A stretch of 64,000 bases of DNA from Arctopsyche grandis (taxonomy: Eukaryota > Arthropoda > Insecta > Trichoptera > Hydropsychidae). The translations under genes and the position numbers were made by a program. The DNA lies in the NCBI RefSeq assembly GCF_051622035.1, contig NC_135361.1:2361001-2425000 (forward strand), given 5' to 3'. Each line of letters begins with the position of its first letter. Position 1 is the stretch's first letter. This document shows positions 19,154-31,659 of this stretch, one piece after another. Under the pieces are notes generated by a model that ran no database searches, was not told where the DNA came from, and was given only the letters and a program-made list of their open reading frames with translations.

Positions 19154-21758
19154 CATTGTTGCGATCTTGTTTTCATTCGTTTGATTCTGTTTTCAATATT
19201 CCATGACCTAAAAATGAAATCGACACTCACACATACGCGTGCTTGTTTTAGTTTGCGTATGAAAAAAAGTCAATCGAGAATGACCCAAAAAAAAATCGTT
19301 ATCTTAATTTTTATCGTTACTTCACATTTCAATAATAATGGTCCCAAATATGAATTGACACGATATTGACGAAACTAAAATATATCTAGGCAGTTCGAAT
19401 CACTAAATTATCTAAAATATAGCATACTAGTGGTTTTACCTGGCTTGGCTCGGTATTTGTAAAATAAACGGCTTAATCTAATAGTAAACATTCCTTTGCT
19501 TTGATATTAAATTGATTTGAATCGAAAAAAAAAAATTAACGACAGTCAATCAGAAATTACAAACAACGATTTTTTTTTATATATATGTATAAGGGAACCG
19601 GAACTGAAAAAGAATCCGGATCCGGTACTAACAAAGGAATCGGGATACAAAACTGCAAAAGGAATCCGGAATCTGGGTTGAAATCAGAACGAGGAATTGG
19701 AACTGAATAAAAAATCCGGAACAGGAACTGAAAAAGGAATCGAAATCGTCGTCATAGAAAATTAGATTTTTTCGAAACGTCACGGATTCTGCCACCCAAA
19801 CCTTACTTACATAGTTACAAAGTCTCTTTTGAAATTACATATTAGATTAGATTTTTTCGATGACGTCACGGATTCTACCACCCAAACCTTACTGGCATAG
19901 TTACAAAGTCTCTCTCGAAATTATATATTAGAAGATGTCATATGCACATCGTCGATGGGCAATCAGCCAATTTCAATTAATAAGTTTCGATAACAAATTC
20001 TACGTCTCAGTTTATAAATTGTTTGATCGGCGAATAGTCGTCGGTAAGTATAAAAAGCAAGCTAATAGCTTAAAGCTTGTAAAAAGTAGATAATAATGGT
20101 TAGATAGGATTTGAGACACGTTGCAATTATTTCACAAGTGCACAATCGGTAGATGGGTAGATTTTGAAATAAGTGTTGGTTGGTTTTTTTTTTCATTGAA
20201 TGTGATGTGTACACGAATTTAGAATGAAGAAAAAGTTTTAATCTATGCATTTGTGACACTTGAAAATGAAGTGTATCGGAAACGATTTAGAGCCACTGAA
20301 ATGTCAGAGCCATGTGACAGTCGCGTAAGACCATGTGGTTGTAGCGGTCGTTTCATGGTAAGATTCGGTTGTCAAATTATTCCAATTACATATGTATATC
20401 AACCCAGCACATAGGGGATGTTTTATTTTTCTCTTTTTGATGATTCCGAACTTTTCAAGCCATGTCTTGTTTGACATTACTTTTTGCTGAATATTGTTCC
20501 AATCTGATAAATATGTCTGCATATAAAAAAAAATCAAAATGTACGCCTTTTCATATCATTAAACCAGTTTGATTTTTTAATTTTATTTACAGTTTTTCCC
20601 TCACCTTATTGAACTACGTACTCGTATTATTTTATATGTATCATTTTAAAAGTTCTATGAGTATGCTGTGTACTATATAATTAAATGTCGTAAACAAATG
20701 GGTGTAATGGATGGATTACCCCGTGGTGGAATTTCGTTTATCTAATATTTAAAATTTAATAATAGAAAACTCAAATTTAATATAATATATAATACGTAAG
20801 TAGTGTACATACATTCATATAATGTATTTATACAATTCTGCAGTATTAGGTATAATGTAATATAATAACATTCTCAATTAAATAGTCGTGCAAGATTGTG
20901 TATGACGCAAATCTTTGATATTATTACATTGAATTAATAAGATTTTGTCGTTTTGTTGAAATTTAATCAATATTAGATCGACACTCGACTGCAATAGGTC
21001 ACTCAAGTTCTGATAAATTGAAAACCTTTTAGCAATTTATTTACAAGCATGCACATATTACCTATCTATTCTGTCTCGTCAATTCAGTGCATTGAAAATA
21101 ATGCAAATGTTTTAAGAATAAGGTCAACAGACGATTGTATGAAAGGTGGATTTTAAATGTTTATAAATGACGAATTTGTGATGTTATACTATTTATAGAA
21201 TTTTTAATGGTTAGTGTTTATTAAAGGAATCACCTTGTATTTTGTATGTTATTTAATTTTATTAATTTTTTTAACGTAATCAACCATTTAAATTACGTTA
21301 ATAAGCAAATCTTCGAAAATAAGGAAATTGTACATTGATAAACATTTCGTGGGAAAAATTTGTGTTTTTGTTTTGTTGTTTTGCTACGAGACGATCAAAC
21401 TTTTCAGAAAATAATAAATTTTATCTTTGTTCAACATACTGCAATATAAATAAAATATTAAATTAGCAAACCAGCACAAAGTTTATTGGCATTATCTGTT
21501 TAATGGCCATTATCTCTCGACCTCAAGCAAATATGTAGTAAGGTTTTTCATACATTCAGAATAAAGACTCGTGCGGTGGGTCTGTTTGGTTTACGTCTAT
21601 CATTGTTTAAAAAAAACTGCTTCGAATTCACTTGTAAGTTGGATTTTTTGCATCACAATCAATGTATGCATGCATTGGTAAATTCATCTATTGATATTTT
21701 AATTTACATGCATATGTATTGAATATTTTTCTTTGCTCACAGGATCATTCTTCTGAAA
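19154..21758. other. Gene-free interval with tandem repeats
   Basis: No coding exon is supported. At about 19590-19750 there is a degenerate repeat of GGAACTGAAAAAGGAATC/CCGGA units, followed at about 19762-19930 by two copies of an 88-base unit (GATTTTTTCGA, ACGTCACGGATTCT, CCACCCAAACCTTACT, CATAGTTACAAAGTCTCT). The rest is AT-rich. An acceptor (CTCACAG, 21742) just before the MPV17-like ATG implies an upstream non-coding exon somewhere here that I cannot place. Confidence 0.5.
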
Positions 21759-22469
21759 ATGCAAGGAGTCAAAACCTCATTAAGATATTTTACGAGTGCC
21801 CTTCGAAGAAGTCCAGCTACCAAAAAGTTGAAACTGTTGACAAAGACAGCGTTCAGTGATAAATATCTACTATGCACCAACGTCACCATATCGATATCGT
21901 TATCGTCTCTGGGTGACTATTTAGAACAAAAGTACGAAATATATATCAAAGAATTGGAAACTTGGAATAGGACGAGAACAATGCATATGGGCTTCTCCGG
22001 TATGACGGTCGGAGTCATCTGTCATCACTGGTATAAATTTTTGGATCGCAGATTACCGGGCAGAACGCTAGTCACGGTTATCAAAAAAATGCTGATCGAC
22101 CAAACGATCTGTTCGCCGATCGTTATTACAACGTTTTTTCTGAGCGTGGCCTTATTCGAAGATATCACAGTGGAAGAATTTAAAACCGAGTTGAAGCAAA
22201 AATTCTGGAGACTTTACGCCGCAGAGTGGGTAGTGTGGCCTCCAGCTCAATTGATCAACTTTTACCTTTTGCCGACAAAGTACCGAGTCTTATACGACAA
22301 CACGATATCTTTAGGATATGACATATTCACGTCGCAAGTCAAACATTCAAAAATTGAAAATAAACAAGACAGTAAAGAGGCTAAAGTGGAGAAGCAAGAA
22401 AATTTGCGAATATTAGAACCGGAGACAAAAATAACTACAATAAAGAAGAATGTATTGACGTTAAGTTAA
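21759..22469 (+). CDS. Mpv17/PMP22-family membrane protein (MPV17-like)
   Basis: A single coding exon of 236 residues, starting 16 bases after an intron acceptor, so the upstream exon is probably 5' UTR. Family hallmarks: an N-terminal basic segment (RYFTSALRRSPATKKLK), the GDYLEQKYE motif near residue 52, RTMHMGFSGMTVGVICHHWYKFLD, a DQTICSPIVITTFFLSVALFE segment, and the signature WVVWPPAQLINFYLLPTKYR near residues 155-175. Members are four-helix proteins of the inner mitochondrial or peroxisomal membrane; the basic N terminus suits mitochondrial targeting. The arrangement is closest to MPV17L2, a mitoribosome-associated member, but I cannot separate paralogues. The lysine-rich C-terminal tail (KIENKQDSKEAKVEKQEN) is beyond the conserved core. 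Confidence 0.9.
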   Translation: MQGVKTSLRYFTSALRRSPATKKLKLLTKTAFSDKYLLCTNVTISISLSSLGDYLEQKYEIYIKELETWNRTRTMHMGFSGMTVGVICHHWYKFLDRRLPGRTLVTVIKKMLIDQTICSPIVITTFFLSVALFEDITVEEFKTELKQKFWRLYAAEWVVWPPAQLINFYLLPTKYRVLYDNTISLGYDIFTSQVKHSKIENKQDSKEAKVEKQENLRILEPETKITTIKKNVLTLS

Positions 22470-24271
22470 CGTATATTCGATTTAGTAATTTAAACGTTTT
22501 CTAGTCTAGCTTTCTATATGAATTGAGAATACCATAATTATAAAGACTTCGTTGAACATATTAAGTGACTTTAAATACGTAAACGTTCGTTTTTATTTAT
22601 ATACGTACATACCAATGGCGTGCCGTGGCAATTCCCCGTTTTTGTCGCAAGCAGGATACAATGGGACTAGTATCCCTTTGTATCCTTCTCGCACACACAT
22701 AAGTAAAGCATCGCTAGATTACCACGGCACGCCACTGGTACGTATGTGCATACGTAGTATATCATAATTAAGGAATTCTGAGTTTTAACCCAATATCAGA
22801 CAATCAACTCTGTGTAAATCTGAAAGATTTAAAAAAAACTATATACATATGTACATATTACATACATAGTTTTGGCGATACATTCGTTTTTCAATAATCT
22901 TTGTTAAATAAAGAAAAAACACTGTATATGTATGTACACAATTATAACTAACTTCTAAAGTGCAATTATTATAGTGATAATATATACATAAAAGGGTACC
23001 TGTAAGAAAAAATATTTGATTTAATGAACATGTTTCACTTTTTACAAAAAAACCTCTTCTTATTTGACCTTTCATTTTACATCAATGAATGATGTATTTA
23101 CATCACGCGATAATAGTTAAAGGTCAAACTGATTTATGATTCTATGGGAGTAATGAAAAGTAACAAATTAATTAATTCAGCGATAGTGTCAACTAAGCTA
23201 GTACACCCATGCATATGAGAAAAGATAGGGAAAAATATAAATTCATATCTCATTGAATATATTTTATTTGATAATGAAAAATTTACAAGAAAAAAAAATA
23301 TATATATATATGTACATACATATATGCAGTAATTATTGACTAGTTTTAAATATGGTATGTTATTATTAAGCTGCATTATCCTTAGCCATAAGTACTATCA
23401 CAAAAAAATCACATAAAGTAATAAATTTTAATATTGTAATTAAGAAAAATTAATGGAATATGGAAAAATTTTATATAAATTTTTTATTGAAATAAAAATA
23501 CAAACTGATTATGACATTAGGTATTTACAAAATTCTTTGGTTTTAATATAATAAATTCATAAAAAAATAAGGGTTGATTCTAAAAGTATCGGAATAGTCA
23601 AAATTGGAACATATCATTCAAAACATCTTTTCTACACTTTCTTCATACAATGAATTAAAATCCATTAAATAAATTGACAACGTACACTTAACACAATGCG
23701 AAGGATAGTACAAAATAATTATAAGCTTGACAATAAAATTATCCAAAAACAGTGTATTTATTGCTTTCAATTGATTTTAGTGTGTAAAAGTTGTTTATTC
23801 ATCTAAATTTCACATGAAAACAATTTAATATTATCAAATTCAATCCAAGTTTTACTGAAAAATGTCTTTTAGCATCTATTCAATAGTATCTCAATCGAAC
23901 TTTGTAATAATTCGCAAATTAAATAATAAAAAAATTATCACAAACATAATATACACTAACTAATATTATAAATACCGTAAAGGAATAAAAAATACATACT
24001 TATATTAAGTATATCTGCGTGATGGCAAAACAAGAAGATATACAAAATGAGTAATTGAGTCTTTCCAACACATAAAAGATGAGCAGTGAGCAGTAAGTAT
24101 GCAATCGATGGTCGCTGATGAATTATAAAATAAATAAAATTGTACTCACAATTATCGATGACAGAAATGAGAGTTGACGCATGTTAAATAGAATACTTTT
24201 AGCAGTTGAATGTAAGAAAAAAATTGGTCCTAACATTGAAATGAGTCATAAAAAATACTTTTAATTTTAGT
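22470..24271. other. Intergenic spacer between MPV17-like gene and CASD1 3' end
   Basis: AT-rich, holding only the small MITE at 22613-22738 and TACATATGTA-type palindromes. No exon supported. Confidence 0.5.
22613..22738. mobile_element. Small MITE with GGCGTGCCGTGG terminal inverted repeats
   Basis: Ends CAATGGCGTGCCGTGG and CCACGGCACGCCACTGG are inverted repeats, with internal GCAGGATACAA and GGGACTAGTATCCC palindrome. The ends match the MITE at 46685-46845 (CAGTGGCGTGCGGTGC), so both belong to one family. Confidence 0.8.
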
Positions 24272-27200
24272 TTAGAACATCCCGTCGTGCACTCCGATCG
24301 GAATTAAAATGATGACGAAAATGAAAAAATTTCTTATGCACTTGCGCACATCAGACGGCACTGCCAAAGGCAACAGTACCAACGTCAATCGTCTCACTTC
24401 GTGAGCCGTACACACGAATATGAAAGACGTAAGCATTAAATTAAGTATGGGTGCATCAGGTATTAAGACTAAAACGCCGTGCGTGTCTGCAGCCAGCCAA
24501 ATGTGGTGCTGGCAGACGAAAAGCTCCAGAGAGATGTCTCCGAACCAGGCGAGCAAACTAGAATGCCTGGAGCGTAAGGCTCCGGACACGTTGCGAAGCG
24601 CTACGTAACAAACGATGGGTATCGCCCCTATATAACTATGAATCTCGTCACAGTCTTGTTGGCCAGTGCACAGAAACGGCAACGTTAACGATCCGATCAA
24701 CACGGACAGCGCCACCAGAGCCGTTCCGATCGCCACCTTAGGCGAAAACAAATTGCCGTGCGAATTGTCATCCAACAATCCGTGTCTTTGCGCCAATAGA
24801 AAACTAGCAGCAAAGACGGCGCCGCACGTCAACGAATACCTGTCCTGCTTCCAATTGACCCACCACTGTTTTATATCATCATCGGTGGTCACGAATAGCG
24901 CCTTCCACGGTCTCGTGACGAATACCTTTTGAAAAAATACCTCAGACATGTACAGCACCGTGATGATCACGAACAAACCTATGAACTTTAAGACTAAATA
25001 AAAATACTGGTACGGATGACCGTCACTGCCGTGGAGGGTGACCTGCGGCGGCAGCGCCAACACTACGAACAAAAGAACAAACCAAAACGACACCAGAGGA
25101 ACAAAGTGGTAGAATTGATACGGTCTGTTCATAGTGAAACATAAAATTATTGTCATGAAATTCAAGCGAAACAGAACTTGGAACAGTCTCACTAAGCTGG
25201 TGTTTCCCGTGTGCCAAATATAATAAAAATGACCATAACCCGATAAAAATAAATAAGCGCTGTTTAGAGCACGCATCAACATGTGAATTGGCAAGAGGTG
25301 GGCCGCGCCCGTACTCTGAGCTGCCAACACTAGCAACTGCATCCAGCCCCTCCATTCTCCCGTTTGATCGCGATTCAAAACCTTGGGACTTCTCACGTCT
25401 TCGGTGAAGAACAGCCCCAGAACTAAAACGTACCCCACTGGCAACCAAAAGCTCCACTCAGAATAGTATTTATTTTCTTTCATGAAGAAATTTGTGCGGT
25501 CGCAAAGGTAAAAATAGCACACAATGAGACCGAGTGTCGACATAGCTGAAAACATATCACGTATATCAGGCTCAGGTGAAGAATTTAAATTATTTACTAC
25601 GGGTAAGTATCCTTTTCCCCGTTGAAACCATCCAATCCACCGATACAACGTAATTCCGACAGTTATGATCATACTGAAATAAAAAGAAATACACAATTTG
25701 AACAAAAATATTCATACTATATTATAACATACTAGGGCTTCCAAGCTTAAAACCGGCTTCGGCTCCAAAACCGAAAAACCGACTTTTTGACCATTTTTCA
25801 AAAAACCGAAAACCCGCTTTTTTTAGTTCGATCAACCGGCTTTTTACTGTTTTCTTTAATAAATGTTTTTTCCTCAAAACTAAGAATAGTGAATTTCAAA
25901 TTTCTATTAAAAAAATGTGTAAATTTAAACTTTTATAGGGAATAGGCAGATATTTCTATGAACAACAAAAAAAGGTACAGCACTTAGCGGTGGCTTTGAG
26001 ATTTAGTAACGGACGAAGACCAGGTCATGAACTAATAAGATATTATTGAAAGTAGTTTCAATAACCTACACAAAGCCTTTCAGAATTCTTAATTTTTTGC
26101 GTGTTCAGGCATAAAAGTATAGAAAAAGTTTAAAAACGTGTAAATACAGGCGGTTTTTTTGGAATCCCTAATAACATACATATATAAACTCACCATACGA
26201 AAAACATGGAAAATGTAAGAACTTGAAGAGTGGTGTACGGTTCGGCAGAAGAGCAACAAGTCCCATCGTTGAAATTCATATGATCATTGCAGTACATATT
26301 GAGTAAAATTTGTGTATCGTGCCGGAGGGCCGTATCACTCAACAACAAGCCATCATCTGAAACCATCCCGGCGACTACCAACCGAGACGACTGCCACAGT
26401 TTTGCGCTAGAATGAGTCAGCATCTGAAGTAAAACGCAGAAATTAGCATACATGTGTACGATACAATTAGAAACAGAACGGGTAAAAATTTTACTGAATT
26501 ACCTCCAACGCCGCTTTGTTGTAGAGATCGATCTCTTGATTTGTTACGACCTGATAGTCGGGTTTTAATTTGTAACTATCGACCGGTTCTTGGAGCAACC
26601 ATAATACATTCGTATTCTTTCCGCTGAGAACGTCAATAGGCTGAACCAACCTAGTGATGTTCATTCTGTATTCCTCGAGAGCTTTAGCTGACGCGTTTTG
26701 CTCTCTTATGATCGTTATTCCGCATCCGGCGATGATAGTGTTTGGCGGATTGTCACTCTTTTTCCTACAAATAAATGAAAACACGTTATGCACCGGTGTA
26801 TAATAATTAACAGGAGGAATAATTAATTCACGCGTAAAATAATTACCACTTGTTAAACTCGTTGACCATTTTCGTGGATATATAGGGACTCCAAATGAAT
26901 TCAGCCGATAGACGAAGTTTTGCCGAATCGACATACGACAGATCGGATTGGTTATTAGGTTTCTGAAGGGTCGTATCGGTGACGTCTATTTCACCTTTTA
27001 CTTTAACATGATCTACGGATACGACACGATTTCTCAAATGATTATTCTGATCGAATTAAAAACTGTGGTTACATATGTAGTTAAAACTAAAATTCAACTT
27101 ACTAATAAACGAATAATACAACTGACGCACTCTCGAGTCACCGATGAAAACGAAATGATTGAATCGTCCCCAAAACGCCAAGTATCTGAAGCAATGCCTG

Positions 27201-30200
27201 GTATCGCTGAAAACGTACATTAATTTTCATTATACATATTTTCGCCAAATCTTGGACATGTTGGGAGATTTAAAAGGCATATTACGTTTGAGAATATCTG
27301 TGCAGCATGCATCCATAAGGCTGCCATTCGTGATCACCTTTGTAACGACCGGCCGATAGGAGCCACGTGCAAGAATCTGGACCTGAAAGTGTGAGAAGAA
27401 AAGGTCATTCAGTATAATATTTAAAACCTAACAAGCAGCGAAACGAGAATAATAAAATATAATTAGCATAAATTTAGTTTTTTTTTTTTGACAAAATGCT
27501 TAGTTAATTTGAATCGCAAATCATATACGGTGAAATCCTGATGTGGTTAAAGTCTGATCTCTTGTTGCTTTATTATGTCTATTACTTTTATTTTTTAGCC
27601 TACATATATTTATTTCCATCTCTTCTTGTCATTCCAAGACTACACACGAAATCCCTGCTGGATTTTTGGCGGATTATGTAGCACGTCGTCGGTGTTTTCG
27701 TCTCATGTATTTCTACAATGCTCCTCTAACTAAGCCCTTTGAATGCTGATCAATGCCGATTGGCGTTTTGCCAACAAGTCCGTGAGTCTGAAATACGCCG
27801 ATAGGCGTTGTATTTTGAGTATGTAAAAAATACTACTCACTAAGCCTTTTCAAGTAACATTTAAAAAAAAATGCAATGTAATTCGCGTCAATGTTTATAA
27901 AGACTGGTTTACACCGGAATTTCTGAATTTATAACCATAGCAGAATTTCTCGATGGAAATCCTTAACTGCTGAGTATTTCAGATTGTGGCTTAACATTTT
28001 GCTTGTGAGCATTACATTTTAACAACAATGTAGAAGATGGAACTAGTTTTGGAAAAATACATTCACTAAGGGCCGGGTTGCACCGTGTAAATTTGTCGGC
28101 CGACTTGTTGCGCGACACGAAAAAATGTATGGAAATGTGTGTGACAAACAAGTTGACGAGTGTGGCATGTCCCATCTACCTCCATGCATTAGTCTGGTCG
28201 CCCTCAACCAAGTTGTTCGCGAGTTGAGCGGTGCGGCCCGGCCTTATTAGACTTGTTTTGTTTGTTTTATATTGTAGCAAGATATATTAGAGTCTAAATA
28301 CACCTTTACAAAAATCGAAATCCTCGGCGGTAGTTATCTAGGGTTTGTTTGGATTAGTTACAATTTTTATACCTGTTTTCTTATTGGATTTGTAAATAAT
28401 TCTAGTTGGAAATGTTGGCGAAATTTTCAGCGTAGCTGACTTTCAACAGAAAAGATATCAGCACTCAAAGGGTTAAGCACTGGTCAATAGCAAAATCAAT
28501 GTAGTAAATTCCAAGCTACGTATGTGTGCATTTGTATATCAATACAATTTTCCTTGTTTTCTTCTGAATTTTATCAAACGTTTCGTCATTAATTCAACTA
28601 ACTGTATAAGTTGGGGCGCCGCTTGATGCGTCAAAGGCGCTTAAAAATTTAAAATTAGCGCGCCAAAAGCCATACAAAAAATTTAGGCCATACAAAACAA
28701 AATAAAAGTTTGGAACCCAGAGTACTCTGGTGCAAGAGACAGATTGGAGCGCATTCAGAAGAGATTCTTGAGGTACATCAGTAGCCGTTTTGGATTATCC
28801 TATACTTCCTATGAAGATGCTTGTAGGTGTCAGCATCTACTTCCACTTGTCAAAAGAAGGGAGATAGCTGACATCTCAACAATTTTGAACATCCTTAACG
28901 GCTCGATCGACTGTCCTCAATTATTGAGCAGACTATCATTGCGTGTGCCAAATAGAATGACTAGATGTAATGAGCTCCTTTACATACCTAATACTTTTTC
29001 TAATTATGGAAGAAGCTCATTCATCTGGCGTGCAAGCTCCACCGTCAACACACTAATTTTAACAATTTCTATGTTTGACTTATTTAATATTAATGCTATA
29101 CAAGCTAGAGTGATTATTGCAAATTTGTTTTTCGATGATTAATTTTATTGAAAATTTACGATTGTGATTATGAATTTTTATTTTGATGTATTTATTTTGT
29201 CTTTTTGTTTTTTGTTATATATTGTAACGTACGCCGCGGATTAAGCGAATATAATCCCAGAGACTGTGTGACCGTTCAAAGATTATCTGTAACGGATATC
29301 TGTTAACGGATTAACTAAATGCATACCGTGCGACTGGTATAAGTGGGTTTTAAGGATTAGCGACAAGCTAAGTGCATGAAACAATGATTGCACTTTTCAT
29401 ACCGTGGGAATACATATCCGAATACGTGACTATACAGTAGGTAAACAGATTAGACGTCCTGAGAGATCTACCCCTTATAAGGCGGTACGTAGGCGATATC
29501 AGGTCATTCTGGACTTAGCAGTGACACTGCGTGTATCTCCTGAATCATCAATAAATGCTGTGAAACGACTGTTGGCCTTTTTACTTGGATCCTCCACCCA
29601 CCCCTATGCAACAATATTATATTATTTTTATTATTTCATAATTTTTATCATATTATTATTTTGATATTTTTATTATACTGCTATTTCTATTTTTTTCTTT
29701 TTGTTTTCTCCAACTATCTTACTCTATTATCATTTTTGTTTCTTATTTTAAATGTTTGAGCTTTTCTTTTTTTTACCTATATGTGAAAATTATTAATGGT
29801 TTACTTAACATAATTATGTTTTTTTACTATCAATCTATGTAACTTAATAAACTGTAAATTTTCCAAATAAATAAATAAAGGCGAAATTTTTTTCTAAGGG
29901 TGTTTGGGCGCTATTGGGTGTAAGTCTGCCACTGGTTAGAGGAGCATACAAAGTCTGAATTTCCTAACTTCGTATACGAGGTTCAGACTTGACGTAATAA
30001 TATTTTTTGAATTTTGAAATCGCTCACCGACGTTGATTTTCGACGCAACTGTGAGTCACACAAGTGAGAATATTCCAATGAGATATTGATAATGTGAAAA
30101 AAGTTGCACAAGCGAACGAACGAGTGGTATATTTTCCCAATGATATATTAGACCGAGTCACGTAACGGATAAGGGAAGTGATGCAAAGGGATGTAAGGGA

Positions 30201-30509
30201 TGTAGGGGTGGTGTGGTGTGATGTACCGTAGAGAAGGTGCAAGAGGCCGTGGTAGGCGAGGCAGGTGAGCACGAGAGCGAGCGCGACGCACTTGGCCGAG
30301 CGGGCGTTCAGCAGCTCGATGAAGCGCTCGGCGCCCCCGCTCCTGCGCCCCCCTCCCCCTCCCCCTCCCCCCTGCGCCCCACCCGAGCCTCCGCCCCCGG
30401 CCCCTCCGGACATCTGGCCCCATTCACGGCCACCGCCACCGCCACCGCCCGTTCCCGCTGCGGCCCCAACACGCCCCTGTGCGCTCAAACCGATGCCGGC
30501 GCGCAACAT
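24272..30509 (-). CDS. CASD1: N-acetylneuraminate 9-O-acetyltransferase (CAS1 domain-containing protein 1), 7 exons
   Basis: Golgi multipass enzyme that acetylates sialic acid from acetyl-CoA. Minus-strand exons in one frame: 30509-30227, 27382-27286, 27206-27103, 27012-26847, 26764-26503, 26423-26194, 25673-24272; about 847 residues versus about 797 in vertebrates. Exon 1 encodes a glycine-rich N terminus (about residues 14-50) followed by the conserved first membrane segment ([21 protein letters not shown]). Exons 2-6 form the lumenal SGNH-like catalytic domain: [14 protein letters not shown], then [14 protein letters not shown] with the nucleophile serine in [11 protein letters not shown], and [26 protein letters not shown] lies where the family has its Asp-His pair. 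Exon 7 is the Cas1 acyltransferase-like membrane domain with about ten or more helices. The extra length is mostly the glycine tract; a start further downstream (MSGG) is possible. Intron 1 (2.8 kb) and intron 6 hold transposons. Confidence 0.92.
25732..26170. mobile_element. hAT-like non-autonomous element in CASD1 intron 6
   Basis: Ends CTAGGGCTTCCAA and TTGGAATCCCTA are imperfect inverted repeats, flanked by the perfect 8-bp direct repeat ATAACATA (25724-25731 and 26171-26178). The left subterminal zone holds many AAAACCGGCTTTT/AACCGAAAAACCG units. TAGGG-type ends and an 8-bp duplication are hAT features. No transposase frame. Confidence 0.85.
27735..28472. mobile_element. piggyBac-like MITE in CASD1 intron 1
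   Basis: Ends CCCTTTGAATGCTGA and TCAGCACTCAAAGGG are inverted repeats next to CTAA/TTAA (TTAA at 28473-28476), as in piggyBac-type elements. Subterminal ATGCCGATTGGCG / ACGCCGATAGGCG repeats lie near the left end. Two further copies are at 33649-35672 (interrupted) and about 54660-55091. A second MITE is nested at 28069-28244. Confidence 0.75.
28069..28244. mobile_element. MITE nested in the piggyBac-like element, TA target duplication
   Basis: Ends AGGGCCGGGTTGCACCG and CGGTGCGGCCCGGCCT are inverted repeats, flanked on both sides by TA. The corresponding point in the other piggyBac-like copies lacks this block, showing it is a later insertion. TA duplication fits Harbinger- or Tc1-type MITEs. 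Confidence 0.75.
28690..29145 (+). pseudogene. 3' end of a non-LTR retrotransposon ORF (degenerate fragment)
   Basis: The frame from about 28690 reads [30 protein letters not shown] and later [16 protein letters not shown], ending at a stop about 29142. VWNP.Y...R.E..QKRFLR is the conserved block after the RT domain in Jockey/CR1-type LINEs. The upstream RT and endonuclease are absent. A shorter relative lies near 32245-32350. Confidence 0.75.
29223..29613 (-). mobile_element. Solo LTR, family with TGTTGCGTAGGGG start (copy 1)
   Basis: On the minus strand it starts TGTTGCATAGGGGTGGGTGG and ends CGTACGTTACA. The flanks are ATAT on both sides (29219-29222 and 29614-29617). Internal motifs shared with the copies at 44347 and 51283 include GGCCAACAG, TTTATTGATGATT, CTTATAAGGGG, GACGTCTAATCTG and CCGCGGCGTACG. 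Lies in CASD1 intron 1. Confidence 0.85.
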
Positions 30510-30689
30510 GCACCCACACCCACACCCGCACTCCGACCCTCACACTCCACTTCCACTCCCACTCCACACTCCACACTTCACACTTCTCACCAGACTCGCT
30601 GCTGCCAACTATACGAGAATTATCCCCCCGACGACCTAACCACTATGACTATCGCATGCCATCGACAGAAGCTGTACGGTTCGGTGATC

Positions 30690-30905
30690 ATCGGTCACAA
30701 AGCGCTCCCCGAAAGTCACTAAAATCTCTATAACGGAACGTCTGGCAGCCGAAAAGTCCATCATACTAACGATAACTATCATAGTAACAAAAACTCGAGT
30801 GCCAAATATTCCGCATTCGCATTTTTCATAGCAAAAATTGCCTTTGTGACCATCGCAATGTGACTGATAATCCAGTTACCAAGCTGTGCATCGACGCCGA
30901 ATAAT
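30690..30905. repeat. Palindromic repeat family copy upstream of CASD1
   Basis: Contains AGTCACTAAAATCTCTATAACGGAACGTCTGGCAGCC and, 90 bases on, ACTCGAGTGCCAAATATTCC, both matching the family at 9140 and 32748. It lies just upstream (on the gene's strand) of CASD1 exon 1 and could overlap its promoter. Confidence 0.55.
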
Positions 30906-31367
30906 ATAATACTTCTATCAGTATCACTTAGTGAAATTTAAAAATGCTATGGCGTTTGCATTACACGCCTGCATTATTTATTTATTTATTTTATTCTAAA
31001 CAGACCATTGTAGCATAACAGAAATTCCTAAAGCGCCACAATGGTCAAAAACATAACACAAAAAAAAAACAAAATAACAATTAAACACAAATCAATACAC
31101 AACGAAAATAATACACCCATCAATTATACATAAAAAAAATACATTTGAACATAAACATAAATACATCCATACATTAACATAAAAAACAGCATTTAATAAT
31201 AACAGATAAAGTAAAAATATCAAATAAAAAAATATATAGCATAAGGAATGCCTTGCACCTACAGGCAGTTTCAATAAATATGTAAGAAACAACTACAAAT
31301 ACAAAACATCCCTGTAGGCCCAAATGGAAGAGAGTTAATCAAAATTTCACTCATAAATCACAATCAA

Positions 31368-31649
31368 TCATGAAAACAATGATGCGCGCAGACTACCAGA
31401 TAAATGGGTTAGAGTAATTTCCGACAATTTACGTTCACTAAGGTGGAAAATATCACATTCAGTCTCGGCAGCAACGATTTCATTAAGAAGTCGAATAGCT
31501 CTTGGAATAGGAGCCATTCGAAAAAGCACTGTGCGGGCAGGAGGTACAGCCAGCAAATGATGATGTCTACCACGCACATAGTGATTATGGACATAAAGTC
31601 CCAACTGCTCCAGCAACAACAGGCATGACGTATTACCACGTAAGAGCAT
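31368..31649 (-). pseudogene. Degenerate LINE 3'-end ORF fragment
   Basis: Minus-strand frame YVRGRHHHLLAVPPARTVLF then PIPRAIRLLNEI resembles the extreme C terminus of Jockey/CR1-type RT proteins (R..HH....P..RT.L....F.PRAIRLWN). No RT core is present. The flanking 30960-31370 is AT-rich repeat tail. Confidence 0.55.
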
Positions 31650-31659
31650 TATCTTTTAA

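Noticed and set aside
27047-27102. 56-base CASD1 intron 3 ending at CGATCAG
   Set aside because: It puts the exons out of phase. Using the next acceptor (CCGTAG, exon from 27012) restores the frame, so no frameshift is needed.
28744-29142. Host gene
   Set aside because: KVWNPEYSG...[11 protein letters not shown] is the C-terminal pattern of LINE reverse transcriptases.
30237-30733. Plus-strand proline-rich frames
   Set aside because: They are the antisense of the glycine-rich CASD1 exon 1 and its GC-rich leader.
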